A DNA stretch of 64,000 nt from ZC4RG29 sp964521255 (GTDB lineage Bacteria > Bacteroidota > Bacteroidia > Cytophagales > Cyclobacteriaceae), in contig CAZFRM010000014.1 of the NCBI GenBank assembly GCA_964521255.1, positions 1-64,000 on the forward strand, in the 5' to 3' direction. The translations under genes were made by a program, and so were the position numbers. Positions 42,111-51,432 of the stretch are shown piece after piece. Under the pieces are notes generated by a model. It saw only the letters and a list, made by a program, of their open reading frames with translations, ran no database searches and was not told where the DNA came from. Each line of letters opens with the position of its first letter. The first letter of the stretch is position 1.

Positions 42111-43346
42111 TTAATTTTTATCATTTGAGAAACGAAGCGTTATCCATCCAAAAAGAAAGACTACTGAGAAGGTAAGTATGGCATAACCATAGCCACCTAA
42201 TGTAGTAACCAATGCGCCGACAAAAAAAACGGCTGCTGCTGTAAACAGTCTCCCGATATTAAAACAGAATCCTGTTGCCGTAGCTCTTATCGATGATGGG
42301 AAGAGTTGAGGTATATAAACAGAGAGCAATCCCTGGCTTACACCAAAACACAACGCAAGCATCGCGATGCCGATGTAGATAAGTTTGGAAAAAGATGTTG
42401 TGAGTCCGAACAACAGACACGACAAAACAAAACATCCTGCAAAGCACCACATCATCGCTTTACGCGTGCCATATCGATTGGATATCCATCCGGAAAAGAA
42501 ACCTCCTGAGAGGCCAAATCCTCCGAGCAACATCATGCTTATTCCTCGCTCCGCTTGTCCTCCTTCGGTGAGCAGACTTTGCACCCAGGTGGGCAGCCAG
42601 GAGAAAATAGCCCATAGCCCTATGACCATGAAACCAAAAACCAACGAACCTTTAGTAAGGTTGCGTCCATTCTCGCGAATAAGTTGGGTGAACGTTTCAG
42701 TTGAGGAGGATCGTGGTTTAGCAGTCGCCCATTTTTCAGACTCTTTAATAAAAAAGATTGCAGTGAGGGCGAGAAGAATCGGAACAACGCCAATGTTGAA
42801 TCCTTGCCGCCAACCGGATACAAAGTAATTAACAGCGCCTGCTGAAAATATTCCAACAGGAAAACCAATTGACAACACACCCAGAAAAATAGCTCTCGTT
42901 TTTTGAGGCCACACTTCCGATAAAAAAGTTGCCGTGATAACGAGCACACCACCAACACAAAAACCAGTGATCATGCGAAGCAGCACAACCATTTCCCATG
43001 TGTTTGTATACGTGAGCAGAAATGTAAATAGACCATATCCGCCGATAGAAAAGACGAGGGACTTGGTGCGGCCGATCTTGTCACTGATGATGCCCCAGCT
43101 AAATCCACCCACAGCCCATCCGAGAATGTAGAGTGCGTTAATATAGGCTGACACTTGATTCAGGCGATCATCCGTTACATTACCCAACAAGTCACGCACT
43201 ACAACCGGAAGGTAGACCGACATCAACGTTGATACCGTTCCGCCAAGCACGTTGCTGACAAAGCAGATTCCAAAGAGCACCCAAAAGTAGGTGCTGATCC
43301 TCTCAGCGCCTACGTTAGGTGAAGCTAAGTTTACTTCGCTGTTCAT
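42111..43346 (-). CDS. MFS transporter
   Basis: A 411-residue, 12-helix transporter. The signature between helices 2 and 3 is GIISDKIGRTKSL, and its counterpart between helices 8 and 9 is GWISNRYGTRKAM. It resembles the aromatic acid/H+ and metabolite:proton symporters. One-base overlap with the TonB receptor gene (TAATG). In the operon it would move across the inner membrane whatever the receptor imports, or export a product. Confidence 0.9.
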   Translation of the reverse strand: MNSEVNLASPNVGAERISTYFWVLFGICFVSNVLGGTVSTLMSVYLPVVVRDLLGNVTDDRLNQVSAYINALYILGWAVGGFSWGIISDKIGRTKSLVFSIGGYGLFTFLLTYTNTWEMVVLLRMITGFCVGGVLVITATFLSEVWPQKTRAIFLGVLSIGFPVGIFSAGAVNYFVSGWRQGFNIGVVPILLALTAIFFIKESEKWATAKPRSSSTETFTQLIRENGRNLTKGSLVFGFMVIGLWAIFSWLPTWVQSLLTEGGQAERGISMMLLGGFGLSGGFFSGWISNRYGTRKAMMWCFAGCFVLSCLLFGLTTSFSKLIYIGIAMLALCFGVSQGLLSVYIPQLFPSSIRATATGFCFNIGRLFTAAAVFFVGALVTTLGGYGYAILTFSVVFLFGWITLRFSNDKN

Positions 43347-46111
43347 TAGCGTAACAGATCATCAAAGGTCAAAGACACATAATAAATGCCGCCAATAGAT
43401 GGCGAGCCATAAGCCTGATATATTTGTTCATTGAAGAGGTTGTTCGCCCCGATCTTAACAACAGACTTTATGTTCGGAAGTTTGCAGCTGATTTGTGCAT
43501 CTACCAATGAATATGCAGCGATGCGACCTGGACGGAGTTCGTTAAATGATCCTACCCAGTCAAATGCATCCTGCCAGCGCCAGGCAATGCTGAACCCGAC
43601 GTTCTTTGTGACAGCCGAGTTACCAAACGTTAGGGCTGTCTGGAACTCGGGAGTGTTGAAGGCCGGAACATTATTCGGATTTGCATCTTTGATGTCGAAT
43701 GAAGCCCATGTTCCGCTTGCCGCCAGGGTATATCCTTTTGGCAGGATGTAGGTTAAACCCAGCGTAGCTCCCTGTGCTGATACTTCATCGGCAGCATTCG
43801 TATAAAGCTGGAAGGCATGAACCTGGCCGCTGAGAATATCAGCCGCTGCCTCAGGATTAATTGTTCCATCGCTACCGATCACGTCGTGCTGCGGCTGGAT
43901 AACAACCGTATTAAGAATGAAATCGGTGTAGCTTCCAAAATAATAGTTAGCGTCAACCATGAGTTTATCAGCGATCATGCTCTTATAACCGATCTCGAAA
44001 GTTTTCAGTTGCTCTGGTTTGATATAGGGCACATCAGATTTCACCAGGAGATCCTTGTTATTCATCAGGGCCTGATCGGGAGGTGTACCGCTTCCTACGG
44101 CAGCGCCAAAAGCTCCGCCGAAGGCACCAACCGAAGATGCAGTGAATGAATTTTCATACACATTCATTCCCTGGCTATTGTCCGGTACTCCACCTAAAAT
44201 AGTGATAGGGCCAGCGTTAAGTTTAATGTATTGATCTACCGGTGTAGGATTTCGGAAACCCGTCTGGTAAGATGTTCTGAAATGATGGTTATCGGCAACG
44301 GTTAGTACAGCCGAAGCACGCGGCGTCATCCTTCCTTCAAAATTTTGGTTTTTATCATACCGGTCTGATACCGTTAATTTCAATTTATCATTCAACAATC
44401 GTTTTGAGATTTGTACAAACGCTCCACCTTCTTTGATGGTAATGGTTTGGTCTTTATCATCAAACAAAGTGCCATTGGTGAACATATCGTACATCCGGAA
44501 ATTTCCACCGATCTGCACATCGACTATTTTTATTTTATTGCTTAGATCATATTGTCCTTCAGCATGATAAAACTTGCTGTTACTAAAGACCCCTGCGCCA
44601 TCTAACCCGTCAATATTTATTAACCTTTCCTTTTCGGTGTTGAAACCGGCTGAGCCTGGTAAATATCTTCCGTCGTCCGCAAAGGTGCGCGCAGCAGAAT
44701 GGTTTCCGGCTGTTACGCCATTAATGTTACCGCTATAGGCTTCGGCATAGCGGGTGAACCACATGTTGTCGGCCTGGTTGGCAGCAACAATATTCCCATC
44801 CAGATCCCTGACCCATGTCCTGTTGATTTGCTGGCCAAGTGCCCGTGCGTTATAGGAGTCGTGTGAATCTTCTATGGAAGTGTAAGCACGAATAAAATAG
44901 TGAGCCCCCTTTAGCTCTGCCCGATGTTGTTGAAGGACAAAGTTGTTTAAGGAAAAACGATTGCTCCCGGTATAAGCTGCAGTGCCCTGGCCAACATTGT
45001 ATTGGTAGATCAATTCCATATTATCATTTATGCGATAATGTAGTGCAGTACTGAATTTTAAACTGCTCACGTCGTAGTTCATGAGATTACGTTCCTCATA
45101 ACCCGTACGGGATACGCGGCCTATTCCATTAAGGGTGCGTACCACTTCATCACCATAGATGTTCAATGCATTTCTGGCAGGATTGCTATCACCTCTTTGT
45201 TCGGGTGGTGTTTGTGGATCAACATCAGTATAGTTGGTGGCATACCAATCCAACCCGGTGAAGTAGGATGCATTTATCTTGAAGGCAAATTTATTCTTAA
45301 ATGCTTTAGCATAGCGTATTGAAAAGTCATACAACCCATGCGGGTCAACAGTCTCCTCGTTAATGTGATTCACTCCTGTTTTTACCTGGGCACTTAAACC
45401 CTGGTAAAGGAAGGGGTCTTTTGTTCGCATCATCAATACACCGTTGAATGCCACCGGGCCATACAGCGCTGATGCGGATCCGGGAATGAGTTCAACACTT
45501 TCCATGTCGATATCGGATGAGCCGAAGAGATTGCCAACAGCAAAGTTCAACCCTGGTGTTTGATTGTCTACGCCATCAACAAGCTGGAGAAAGCGCGCAT
45601 TACCTGTGCTGTTAAAGCCACGTGTGTTCACTTGCTTGTAGGTCAGGCTGCTGGTAACCATTTGCACCCCTTTGAGATTTTGGATACCATCATAAAAACT
45701 TACGGACGGCGTTTCGCGAATAGCTTTGCTATCCATTTTTTCTATACTGACCGGTGACTTGAGTATACTTTCTTCAACCCGGGAAGCGGAGAAGACAACT
45801 TCATCCATGATCGCTGCCTTTTGAGAGAGGCTTATGGAGAGGTTACTTTCAGTCGATACTTCCACCTCCTTGTTCTCGTATCCAATAACCGAGATTTGCA
45901 AAGTCAATGGAAGCTTCAGTGCAGTGTTAAGTTCAAAGAAACCTTTTGAATCTGTGATTGTTCCAGTCAGCTTTCCTTTGATAATAATATTAGCGCCCAC
46001 GATGGGTTCATTATTTTCTGAATCGGTGATGGCCCCTGTTATTTTAGTTTGGGCAAAGACCAGTGTCAGGGTTATAAAATATAGATTCAGAATGAGTAGC
46101 AGTTTCTTCAT
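43346..46111 (-). CDS. TonB-dependent receptor with N-terminal carboxypeptidase-like domain
   Basis: A 921-residue receptor: signal peptide (to ~20), a carboxypeptidase D-like domain (~22-100, with TDSENNEPIVGANIIIKG), plug (~105-225, with QVNTRGFNSTGNARFLQLV) and barrel to the C-terminal SLTFDDLLR. It lacks a SusD partner next to it, so it is not a SusC glycan system. Many Met/Asn/Tyr residues in loops are general. It follows AhpD-like copy 3 by 17 bases and overlaps the MFS gene by one. Substrate unknown. Confidence 0.9.
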   Translation of the reverse strand: MKKLLLILNLYFITLTLVFAQTKITGAITDSENNEPIVGANIIIKGKLTGTITDSKGFFELNTALKLPLTLQISVIGYENKEVEVSTESNLSISLSQKAAIMDEVVFSASRVEESILKSPVSIEKMDSKAIRETPSVSFYDGIQNLKGVQMVTSSLTYKQVNTRGFNSTGNARFLQLVDGVDNQTPGLNFAVGNLFGSSDIDMESVELIPGSASALYGPVAFNGVLMMRTKDPFLYQGLSAQVKTGVNHINEETVDPHGLYDFSIRYAKAFKNKFAFKINASYFTGLDWYATNYTDVDPQTPPEQRGDSNPARNALNIYGDEVVRTLNGIGRVSRTGYEERNLMNYDVSSLKFSTALHYRINDNMELIYQYNVGQGTAAYTGSNRFSLNNFVLQQHRAELKGAHYFIRAYTSIEDSHDSYNARALGQQINRTWVRDLDGNIVAANQADNMWFTRYAEAYSGNINGVTAGNHSAARTFADDGRYLPGSAGFNTEKERLINIDGLDGAGVFSNSKFYHAEGQYDLSNKIKIVDVQIGGNFRMYDMFTNGTLFDDKDQTITIKEGGAFVQISKRLLNDKLKLTVSDRYDKNQNFEGRMTPRASAVLTVADNHHFRTSYQTGFRNPTPVDQYIKLNAGPITILGGVPDNSQGMNVYENSFTASSVGAFGGAFGAAVGSGTPPDQALMNNKDLLVKSDVPYIKPEQLKTFEIGYKSMIADKLMVDANYYFGSYTDFILNTVVIQPQHDVIGSDGTINPEAAADILSGQVHAFQLYTNAADEVSAQGATLGLTYILPKGYTLAASGTWASFDIKDANPNNVPAFNTPEFQTALTFGNSAVTKNVGFSIAWRWQDAFDWVGSFNELRPGRIAAYSLVDAQISCKLPNIKSVVKIGANNLFNEQIYQAYGSPSIGGIYYVSLTFDDLLR

Positions 46112-46128
46112 AGGTTTACGGTTTGTGT

Positions 46129-46692
46129 TTACTTCTTTTTTAAATGATCATATCCTTGCGGCAACCTTGTGTAACCATGATTTACAATTCTGTCGGCAAG
46201 TGATTTGTAGAATGAAGGATCTGCAGGCGTAACGGTAGCAAGTCCGTCAACATAGCGATTGTACAGGCAGAAGAGCGCGGCAATCAAAACGGTGTCATGA
46301 ATTTCAGTATCGGTTGCACTTTCATTTTTTGCACGCGCTATGTGTTCAGGCGTCACGCTTTTTCCGCTAATCTGAACATGACGGGCAATGGTAAGCAGCG
46401 CCTTCATTTTCTCACTTACAGGTGCTGTTTCGATGTTCGCTTTAACTTTTTCCGATGTCTCGCATTCATGGAGCAGCAGATCAACCGCTGCGGCATGCGC
46501 TGATGTACAGAATTTACATTCATTGTTGTGGGAGACTACCGTTGCGATCAGTTCACGTTCACCTTCTGTTAAGGTGTTCGGACCACGGAGCAGGAACTGT
46601 GTCAGCTCACGGATAGGCTCAGCGGAATCTTTCCGGTATTCAAGCAGGCCGGTAATGCCCGGCAAATGCCCCTCTACGGATATGTAAGGCAT
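46129..46692 (-). CDS. AhpD-like protein 3
   Basis: A 187-residue paralogue: C59-K-F-C62-x3-H66, start YISVEGHLPGITG, end VDGLATVTPADPSFY. It is the first gene of the operon and more diverged from copies 1 and 2 than they are from each other. Three copies in one operon suggest distinct but related reactions or a hetero-oligomer. Upstream 213 bases to the next gene show nothing that I can name. Confidence 0.88.
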   Translation of the reverse strand: MPYISVEGHLPGITGLLEYRKDSAEPIRELTQFLLRGPNTLTEGERELIATVVSHNNECKFCTSAHAAAVDLLLHECETSEKVKANIETAPVSEKMKALLTIARHVQISGKSVTPEHIARAKNESATDTEIHDTVLIAALFCLYNRYVDGLATVTPADPSFYKSLADRIVNHGYTRLPQGYDHLKKK

Positions 46693-46905
46693 ACAAAAAA
46701 ATTAAGGTTTGAGTCATGCCGAATCGAATGATAGATTGATCCATCACTTTACAGCTATGAACAATTTGTTTAGAAATGATTTTACTTTGAGACCATTGCT
46801 CAAATGGAAAGACTACTCACTATGAAGATTTAGAATGACCATAATTAGTGGCCTTCTTCAAGAGAGTCTTTGATTTAAATTACCTGGTGTGAGTAAGTCC
46901 TGAGA

Positions 46906-47442
46906 TCAGATTTCGGGAGGAGGAGTTAGTACAGGATAGCTGTTCATTATTGGGTTTTCATCCTTTGATGAATAGTTAATGAATGAAAGCAGATATACAC
47001 TGGGATTGATTCGAAGTGACAACAATGATTCAAAGTCTTTCGAATAGCTGCATAACAATTTGAAGGCAGAAGAATTCACAGGCTGATCATGAGAGGCTTT
47101 GGTAACATCAGCGAAAAACGTTTCCAGTCGTTTTTTCTCTTGGTCTTTGATGCAAACCACGTAAAGCGTGTCATTCTGCAATTTTTGTTTTACCAGCTTA
47201 TAAAACTCTCCCTGATACGTAAACGCACCATCAACGCGTTCAAATTCAGTTGAAGTAATCGGGTAGGCAAGATTCAGAGGAACTTTAATGGTCACCGTTT
47301 CCTGCTCATCATATCGATTTTCATCAAGACGTTCGCTTAATTCCAGGTGTGCTTTTTCAGATAACACCCAGAAAACACCATAATATCCAATAAGTCCAAA
47401 GAGGAAAACGAAGAGCAGAAAAAGGGATGATACTCTTTTCAT
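46906..47442 (-). CDS. Single-helix protein preceding the TonB operon
   Basis: A 178-residue protein with one N-terminal helix (~6-28), then a soluble part with two small strands-and-helix blocks and a Pro-rich end SYPVLTPPPEI. No domain recognised. Its place before a TonB receptor operon, the size and the proline tail recall the 127-residue gene of the copper locus (11697-12080), though the sequences are not clearly alike. It could be a periplasmic partner of the receptor. The 213-base gap to the next gene makes co-transcription uncertain. Confidence 0.6.
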   Translation of the reverse strand: MKRVSSLFLLFVFLFGLIGYYGVFWVLSEKAHLELSERLDENRYDEQETVTIKVPLNLAYPITSTEFERVDGAFTYQGEFYKLVKQKLQNDTLYVVCIKDQEKKRLETFFADVTKASHDQPVNSSAFKLLCSYSKDFESLLSLRINPSVYLLSFINYSSKDENPIMNSYPVLTPPPEI

Positions 47443-47504
47443 TTGGAGTTACGTGTTAGCATAGATAAAGAAAAAAAATGAAAATGAATACTTTTTGGAG
47501 GTTA

Positions 47505-47786
47505 TTGTCTGAACCTTGACCCGCCTACCGGACGGGCAGGTTTGTGGGATTAAAGGATTGCCATGATTAAGTCGTTAAGACGATGGCTGCGTTTGATTGG
47601 GATTCCTAAGCCCTTATTTGTGTTCTTCAAAAACACTGTATTCCCTTTAACTTAATAGCATTACCCTACGGGATTATAATTATTCAAAAACAGTTCCTGA
47701 ATCTTCTCAATACAACTAAGCTAATCATGGAAATCCTTTAATCCCACAAACCTGCCCGTCCGGCAGGCGGGTCACGGTTCAGACAA
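47505..47786. repeat. Inverted-repeat element with ~65-bp ends
   Basis: The left end (47505-47569) and right end (47721-47786) are near-perfect reverse complements containing TGAACC.TGACCCGCCT and CCGGACGGGCAGGTTTGTGG, with about 150 bp between them. Each end also has an internal CCTGCC...GGCAGG hairpin. This looks like a MITE or a REP pair. No coding content in the centre. Confidence 0.75.
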
Positions 47787-47915
47787 CCACAATATTTATA
47801 TTTGTAAGGATTTGCTTTTTCAAACCGGGCGCTGGAAGTTGGGACATAATTACCTAAAGCGCTCTATCTTCTGCAGCAGCAATTAAAATGTATAACCAAT
47901 AACTCAGTAAGCGTT

Positions 47916-49934
47916 ATGAAAAGTATCATCAATTTCCTGATCATCGCCATTGTTATTACCACTGGCGTTGCGCATGCACAGGTGAAGGATTATCCAATTG
48001 CCGGTGTTCCTTTTACGAATGTAAAACTGAGCGATAAATTCTGGTTACCGCGTATCAAGACCAATAAGGATGTCACAATACCTGCATCCTTTGAAAGATG
48101 TGAAAGCACCGGACGGGTTAGAAATTTTGAAATGGCATCGACAAAGACGGGTGCGTTTTGCACTACTTTTCCGTTTGACGATACGGACATTTATAAAACT
48201 ATTGAAGGAGCTTCGTTTTCATTAAGTGTTTATCCCGACAAGAAACTGGAAAGTTATGTTGACACGCTCATAATGAAAATAGCTGCCGCACAGGAGCCGG
48301 ATGGCTATTTATATACGGCGCGAACAATTGATCCTCTGCATCCACACAAATGGGCGGGAATGCAACGATGGGAAAAGGAGCGTGAGTTAAGCCATGAGTT
48401 GTATAACTCAGGGCACTTGTATGAAGCTGCCGCGGCTCACTACCAGGCTACAGGCAAAAGAAATCTTTTGGATATAGCCTTAAAGAATGCAGATCTCGTT
48501 TGCTCCGTATTTGGTCACGATAAAAAACATGTTGCCCCAGGCCACCAGGTTATTGAAATGGGACTGGTAAAACTCTATAGAATTACAGGGAAGAAGGAAT
48601 ACCTCGAAACCGCCAAGTACTTTATCGAAGAACGTGGTCACTTCGATGGCTATGACTCTACAAGTAAAGATCCCTGGAAAAATGGCTCCTACTGGCAGGA
48701 TCACATGCCTGTTGTAAAGCAGGACGAAGCCATTGGTCATGCTGTCCGTGCTGCCTACCTCTACGCGTCGGTAGCCGATGTTGCAGCGCTTACAGGCGAT
48801 CAGGAGTTTGTAGCGGCTGTTGATAGAATTTGGAATAATATGGTGGAAAAGAAATTTTATGTACAAGGGAGCATAGGGGCTGCGGGAGACGGCGAACGTT
48901 TTGATGGTAACTATGTACTCCCCAATACGACTGCTTACAATGAAACATGTGCTGCCATCGCTAACGTGTATTGGAATCAAAGAATGTTTCAGCTTCATGG
49001 CGATTCAAAGTATATCGATGTGCTGGAGCGGTCTCTTTACAACGGTCTTATTTCTGGTGTAGGTATGGATGGTAAATCATTCTTCTATACCAATGCTATG
49101 GAGATAACGAAAGCATCTACTCATCGTCATGTGGAAGTTGAACGTGCAGGATGGTTTGAATGCTCATGCTGTCCAACTAATGTCGCGCGCCTGATTCCAT
49201 CTGTTCCCGGATATATGTACGCGGTTAAGGATGATGCCATCTATGTTAATTTATTTGCCAATAGTACCAGCACAATTACAGTTAATAAACATAACGTTGA
49301 TATAATTCAGGAGAACAACTATCCCTGGGATGGAGCGCTGACCTTTAAGGTACAACCGAAATCAAAACAGACTTTTAAACTATTGATAAGAATCCCCGGA
49401 TGGGCCGGAAAGGAGGTAGTCCCTTCAGACCTCTATACTTTTGAAAATCAAGAAACGAAACCTATTGTAATTTCTATCAATGGTAAACCGGTGACTTACA
49501 ATATTGAGAAAGGATATGCAGTGCTTTCACGCACATGGAAAAAAGGGGACGTGGTTCAAATGAATTTGCCGATGGAAGTGAGGAAGATTAATTCCAATGA
49601 GAAGGTTGTAAACAACATAGGTAAAGTTGCACTCCAACGCGGACCTCTCGTTTATTGTGCCGAATGGAAAGACAATTTTGATCTTGTTAGTAATCTCATC
49701 CTGCCTTCGGGCGCATCATTTACTGCGGAGTCAAGACCCGATTTGTTAAATGGTGTTACGATTTTAAAAAGCGAAGCGCAGGCCATAACCGTTGATATAA
49801 AAAATAATACCGTTTCAACCAAGACACAACCTTTCACCGCCATTCCCTATTACGCATGGGCACACCGTGGTAAAGGAGAGATGATCGTATGGCTCCCTGA
49901 AAAATTAACGGGTATTCAAATTCTGACGAAATAG
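47916..49934 (+). CDS. GH127-family glycoside hydrolase (beta-L-arabinofuranosidase type)
   Basis: A 672-residue secreted enzyme (signal peptide to ~22). The (alpha/alpha)6 barrel with the GH127 zinc-thiolate site is visible: E343-T-C345 (YNETCAAIAN) and C418-C419 (FECSCCPTN). In the Bifidobacterium enzyme HypBA1, as I recall, a Glu, and three cysteines bind zinc, and one of the adjacent cysteine pair is the nucleophile; the same set is here. GH127 cleaves beta-L-arabinofuranose from hydroxyproline-linked plant glycans (extensin) and related sugars. That fits the hydroxyproline catabolic genes at 51.4-54.7 kb. Confidence 0.9.
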   Translation: MKSIINFLIIAIVITTGVAHAQVKDYPIAGVPFTNVKLSDKFWLPRIKTNKDVTIPASFERCESTGRVRNFEMASTKTGAFCTTFPFDDTDIYKTIEGASFSLSVYPDKKLESYVDTLIMKIAAAQEPDGYLYTARTIDPLHPHKWAGMQRWEKERELSHELYNSGHLYEAAAAHYQATGKRNLLDIALKNADLVCSVFGHDKKHVAPGHQVIEMGLVKLYRITGKKEYLETAKYFIEERGHFDGYDSTSKDPWKNGSYWQDHMPVVKQDEAIGHAVRAAYLYASVADVAALTGDQEFVAAVDRIWNNMVEKKFYVQGSIGAAGDGERFDGNYVLPNTTAYNETCAAIANVYWNQRMFQLHGDSKYIDVLERSLYNGLISGVGMDGKSFFYTNAMEITKASTHRHVEVERAGWFECSCCPTNVARLIPSVPGYMYAVKDDAIYVNLFANSTSTITVNKHNVDIIQENNYPWDGALTFKVQPKSKQTFKLLIRIPGWAGKEVVPSDLYTFENQETKPIVISINGKPVTYNIEKGYAVLSRTWKKGDVVQMNLPMEVRKINSNEKVVNNIGKVALQRGPLVYCAEWKDNFDLVSNLILPSGASFTAESRPDLLNGVTILKSEAQAITVDIKNNTVSTKTQPFTAIPYYAWAHRGKGEMIVWLPEKLTGIQILTK

Positions 49935-49965
49935 ATTACGGAATGTTGTCTGTTTATCACAGCGT

Positions 49966-50081
49966 ACGCCCTTAATTTTGATTCACAATGCCATCGCTGC
50001 CCTCTGACTCCCTGAAGCCTGCATCCTGGCGTAGGCAAGGGAGAACCACTGCGTGCAGGTCCCTTCAGGGATAAAGGGCGT
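49966..50081. repeat. Nested palindromic element
   Basis: Three stems are stacked: ACGCCCTT/AAGGGCGT (49966-49973 with 50074-50081), TCCCTGAAG/CTTCAGGGA (50009-50017 with 50063-50071) and CCTGCA/TGCAGG (50018-50023 with 50054-50059). Together they would fold as one long interrupted hairpin in DNA or RNA. It lies just after the GH127 gene, so it may also shape its 3' end. Confidence 0.55.
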
Positions 50082-50142
50082 GGGTGGGCAAAACCTGTAA
50101 ACTTTTTTAGAACGAGACACAACTTTATGTGCAGAAGGTACT

Positions 50143-50206
50143 AATCATGGCAATCCTTTAATCCTACAAACCTGCCCGTCCGGCAGGCGGGTCACGGTTC
50201 AGACAA
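50143..50206. repeat. Single copy of the 65-bp repeat end
   Basis: Nearly identical to 47721-47786, same orientation, including the CCTGCCCGTCCGGCAGG core. A solo end without a partner. Confidence 0.7.
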
Positions 50207-50222
50207 TCATCGCATCAGCAGA

Positions 50223-50369
50223 CTACCAGAAAACCGTGTAGAGGGCTACCAAAATACCGGTAATGATCAGGGCGCCGACGAGGAACTCGTTGTTTACACG
50301 GAAACTCTTTTTATCAATTTCAAGATAAATAAAAAAAACTGCGTAATCTTCTGTAGCGAGTTTGTTCAT
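50223..50369 (-). pseudogene. Internally deleted sodium:solute symporter remnant
   Basis: A 48-codon frame. Its first ~17 residues (MNKLATEDYAVFFIYLE) resemble the start of SSS-family symporters and its last ~30 (SFRVNNEFLVGALIITGILV then ALYTVFW) resemble their C-terminal end; the ~500 residues between are gone and the junction is in frame. It lies 37 bases downstream of the inositol oxygenase gene on the same strand, where a Na+/inositol type symporter would be expected. Not a functional transporter. Identification rests on remembered SSS termini. Confidence 0.6.
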
Positions 50370-50406
50370 TTCACTGTTGAAAGAAGATACGAAGCATTTG
50401 AGTTAC

Positions 50407-51285
50407 TCAGAATTTTAATGTTGGCGGAAGATATTTTGCTACCAGGTCTTCATAGTAGGGTCGCAAAACTTTCCAGTCCGGGGGATTTGGATTTTTTGAG
50501 TAGAGGTCATAAGGATTAAAGAGTTTAACCCATTTAAACATTTCATGATCATGTTCATCCATCAAATGATTGTAAGCGTGTTCGCGATGCTGCGCATAGA
50601 AAGAATGATAGCGTAACATATAAAGACCTGATTCAGGAAGATAGTCTTTTACCATGTTGTACACGTACTCATCATGGCCCCACGACATATGAACATTTCT
50701 CAATCCGCAGTTGGGTGAATAAACACCATATTGTGTATTGTATTTTTCATTTGTGCTGTCAGGATTAAGTGCAAAAAATTCTGGGTAAACAATTTTATCG
50801 GAATGAGCACAGCCAACAGGAAATGTATCTCCTACTACAGCCCATTGAGGCTCACCGAAGAGGCATAAAACTTTTCCCATGTCATGAAGCAAACCAACCA
50901 TCACCATCCATTCGGGGTGGCCATCATTGCGAATAGCTTCTGATGTTTGAAGTAAATGTTGTAATTGATCAAGGTCAGTATCCGGATCAGAATCGTCTAC
51001 CAACTGATTCAAAAAATCATACGCTTCCCAAACCTGCATTTCCTTTTTATCAAACTTCAGAAATTCTTCTTCTTTTTTAAGAACAAAATCGTACGTCTGG
51101 TAGGTGTGGTTCAGGCGATAAAATTCCTTTACAGTATCGCGTTGTGGGTTATCATAGTTTCTGTACTCTTCAGACGATTTGCCATTGGCAATTGCTTCGG
51201 GATCGGGATACCTGCGAAGCAAGTCTTCTTCCCATTCATCAAGATTTTTGAGCGGAACGGCTTCAAAATTATCTTTCATAATCAT
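50407..51285 (-). CDS. Inositol oxygenase (MIOX)
   Basis: A 292-residue di-iron enzyme that cleaves myo-inositol to D-glucuronate with O2. The HD-domain-type iron ligands are visible: LLHDMGK (~130-137), NVHMSWGHDEY, MLRYHSFYAQH and NPYDLYSK. MIOX is typical of eukaryotes but known in some Bacteroidota. It starts with MIMKDN, two possible ATGs six bases apart. The remnant symporter follows; the divergent hydroxyproline cluster is upstream. Product glucuronate would need further enzymes not in this window. Confidence 0.93.
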   Translation of the reverse strand: MIMKDNFEAVPLKNLDEWEEDLLRRYPDPEAIANGKSSEEYRNYDNPQRDTVKEFYRLNHTYQTYDFVLKKEEEFLKFDKKEMQVWEAYDFLNQLVDDSDPDTDLDQLQHLLQTSEAIRNDGHPEWMVMVGLLHDMGKVLCLFGEPQWAVVGDTFPVGCAHSDKIVYPEFFALNPDSTNEKYNTQYGVYSPNCGLRNVHMSWGHDEYVYNMVKDYLPESGLYMLRYHSFYAQHREHAYNHLMDEHDHEMFKWVKLFNPYDLYSKNPNPPDWKVLRPYYEDLVAKYLPPTLKF

Positions 51286-51432
51286 TGGTGTTAGGTATCT
51301 AATTTAACGCTAAAGAAGTAAGAAACAATCAGCAGATACATAAAAAGACCGTAAATTGTGTCTCCCCTGATTAAGTATTTCCTTTAATGTATGGGGAGTC
51401 AAATTAATAAGTAATCCAAACCAATTATTCTT

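Noticed and set aside
43346..46111. SusC-type polysaccharide utilisation locus
   Set aside because: The receptor has the N-terminal carboxypeptidase-like domain, but no SusD-like lipoprotein or glycosidase is next to it.
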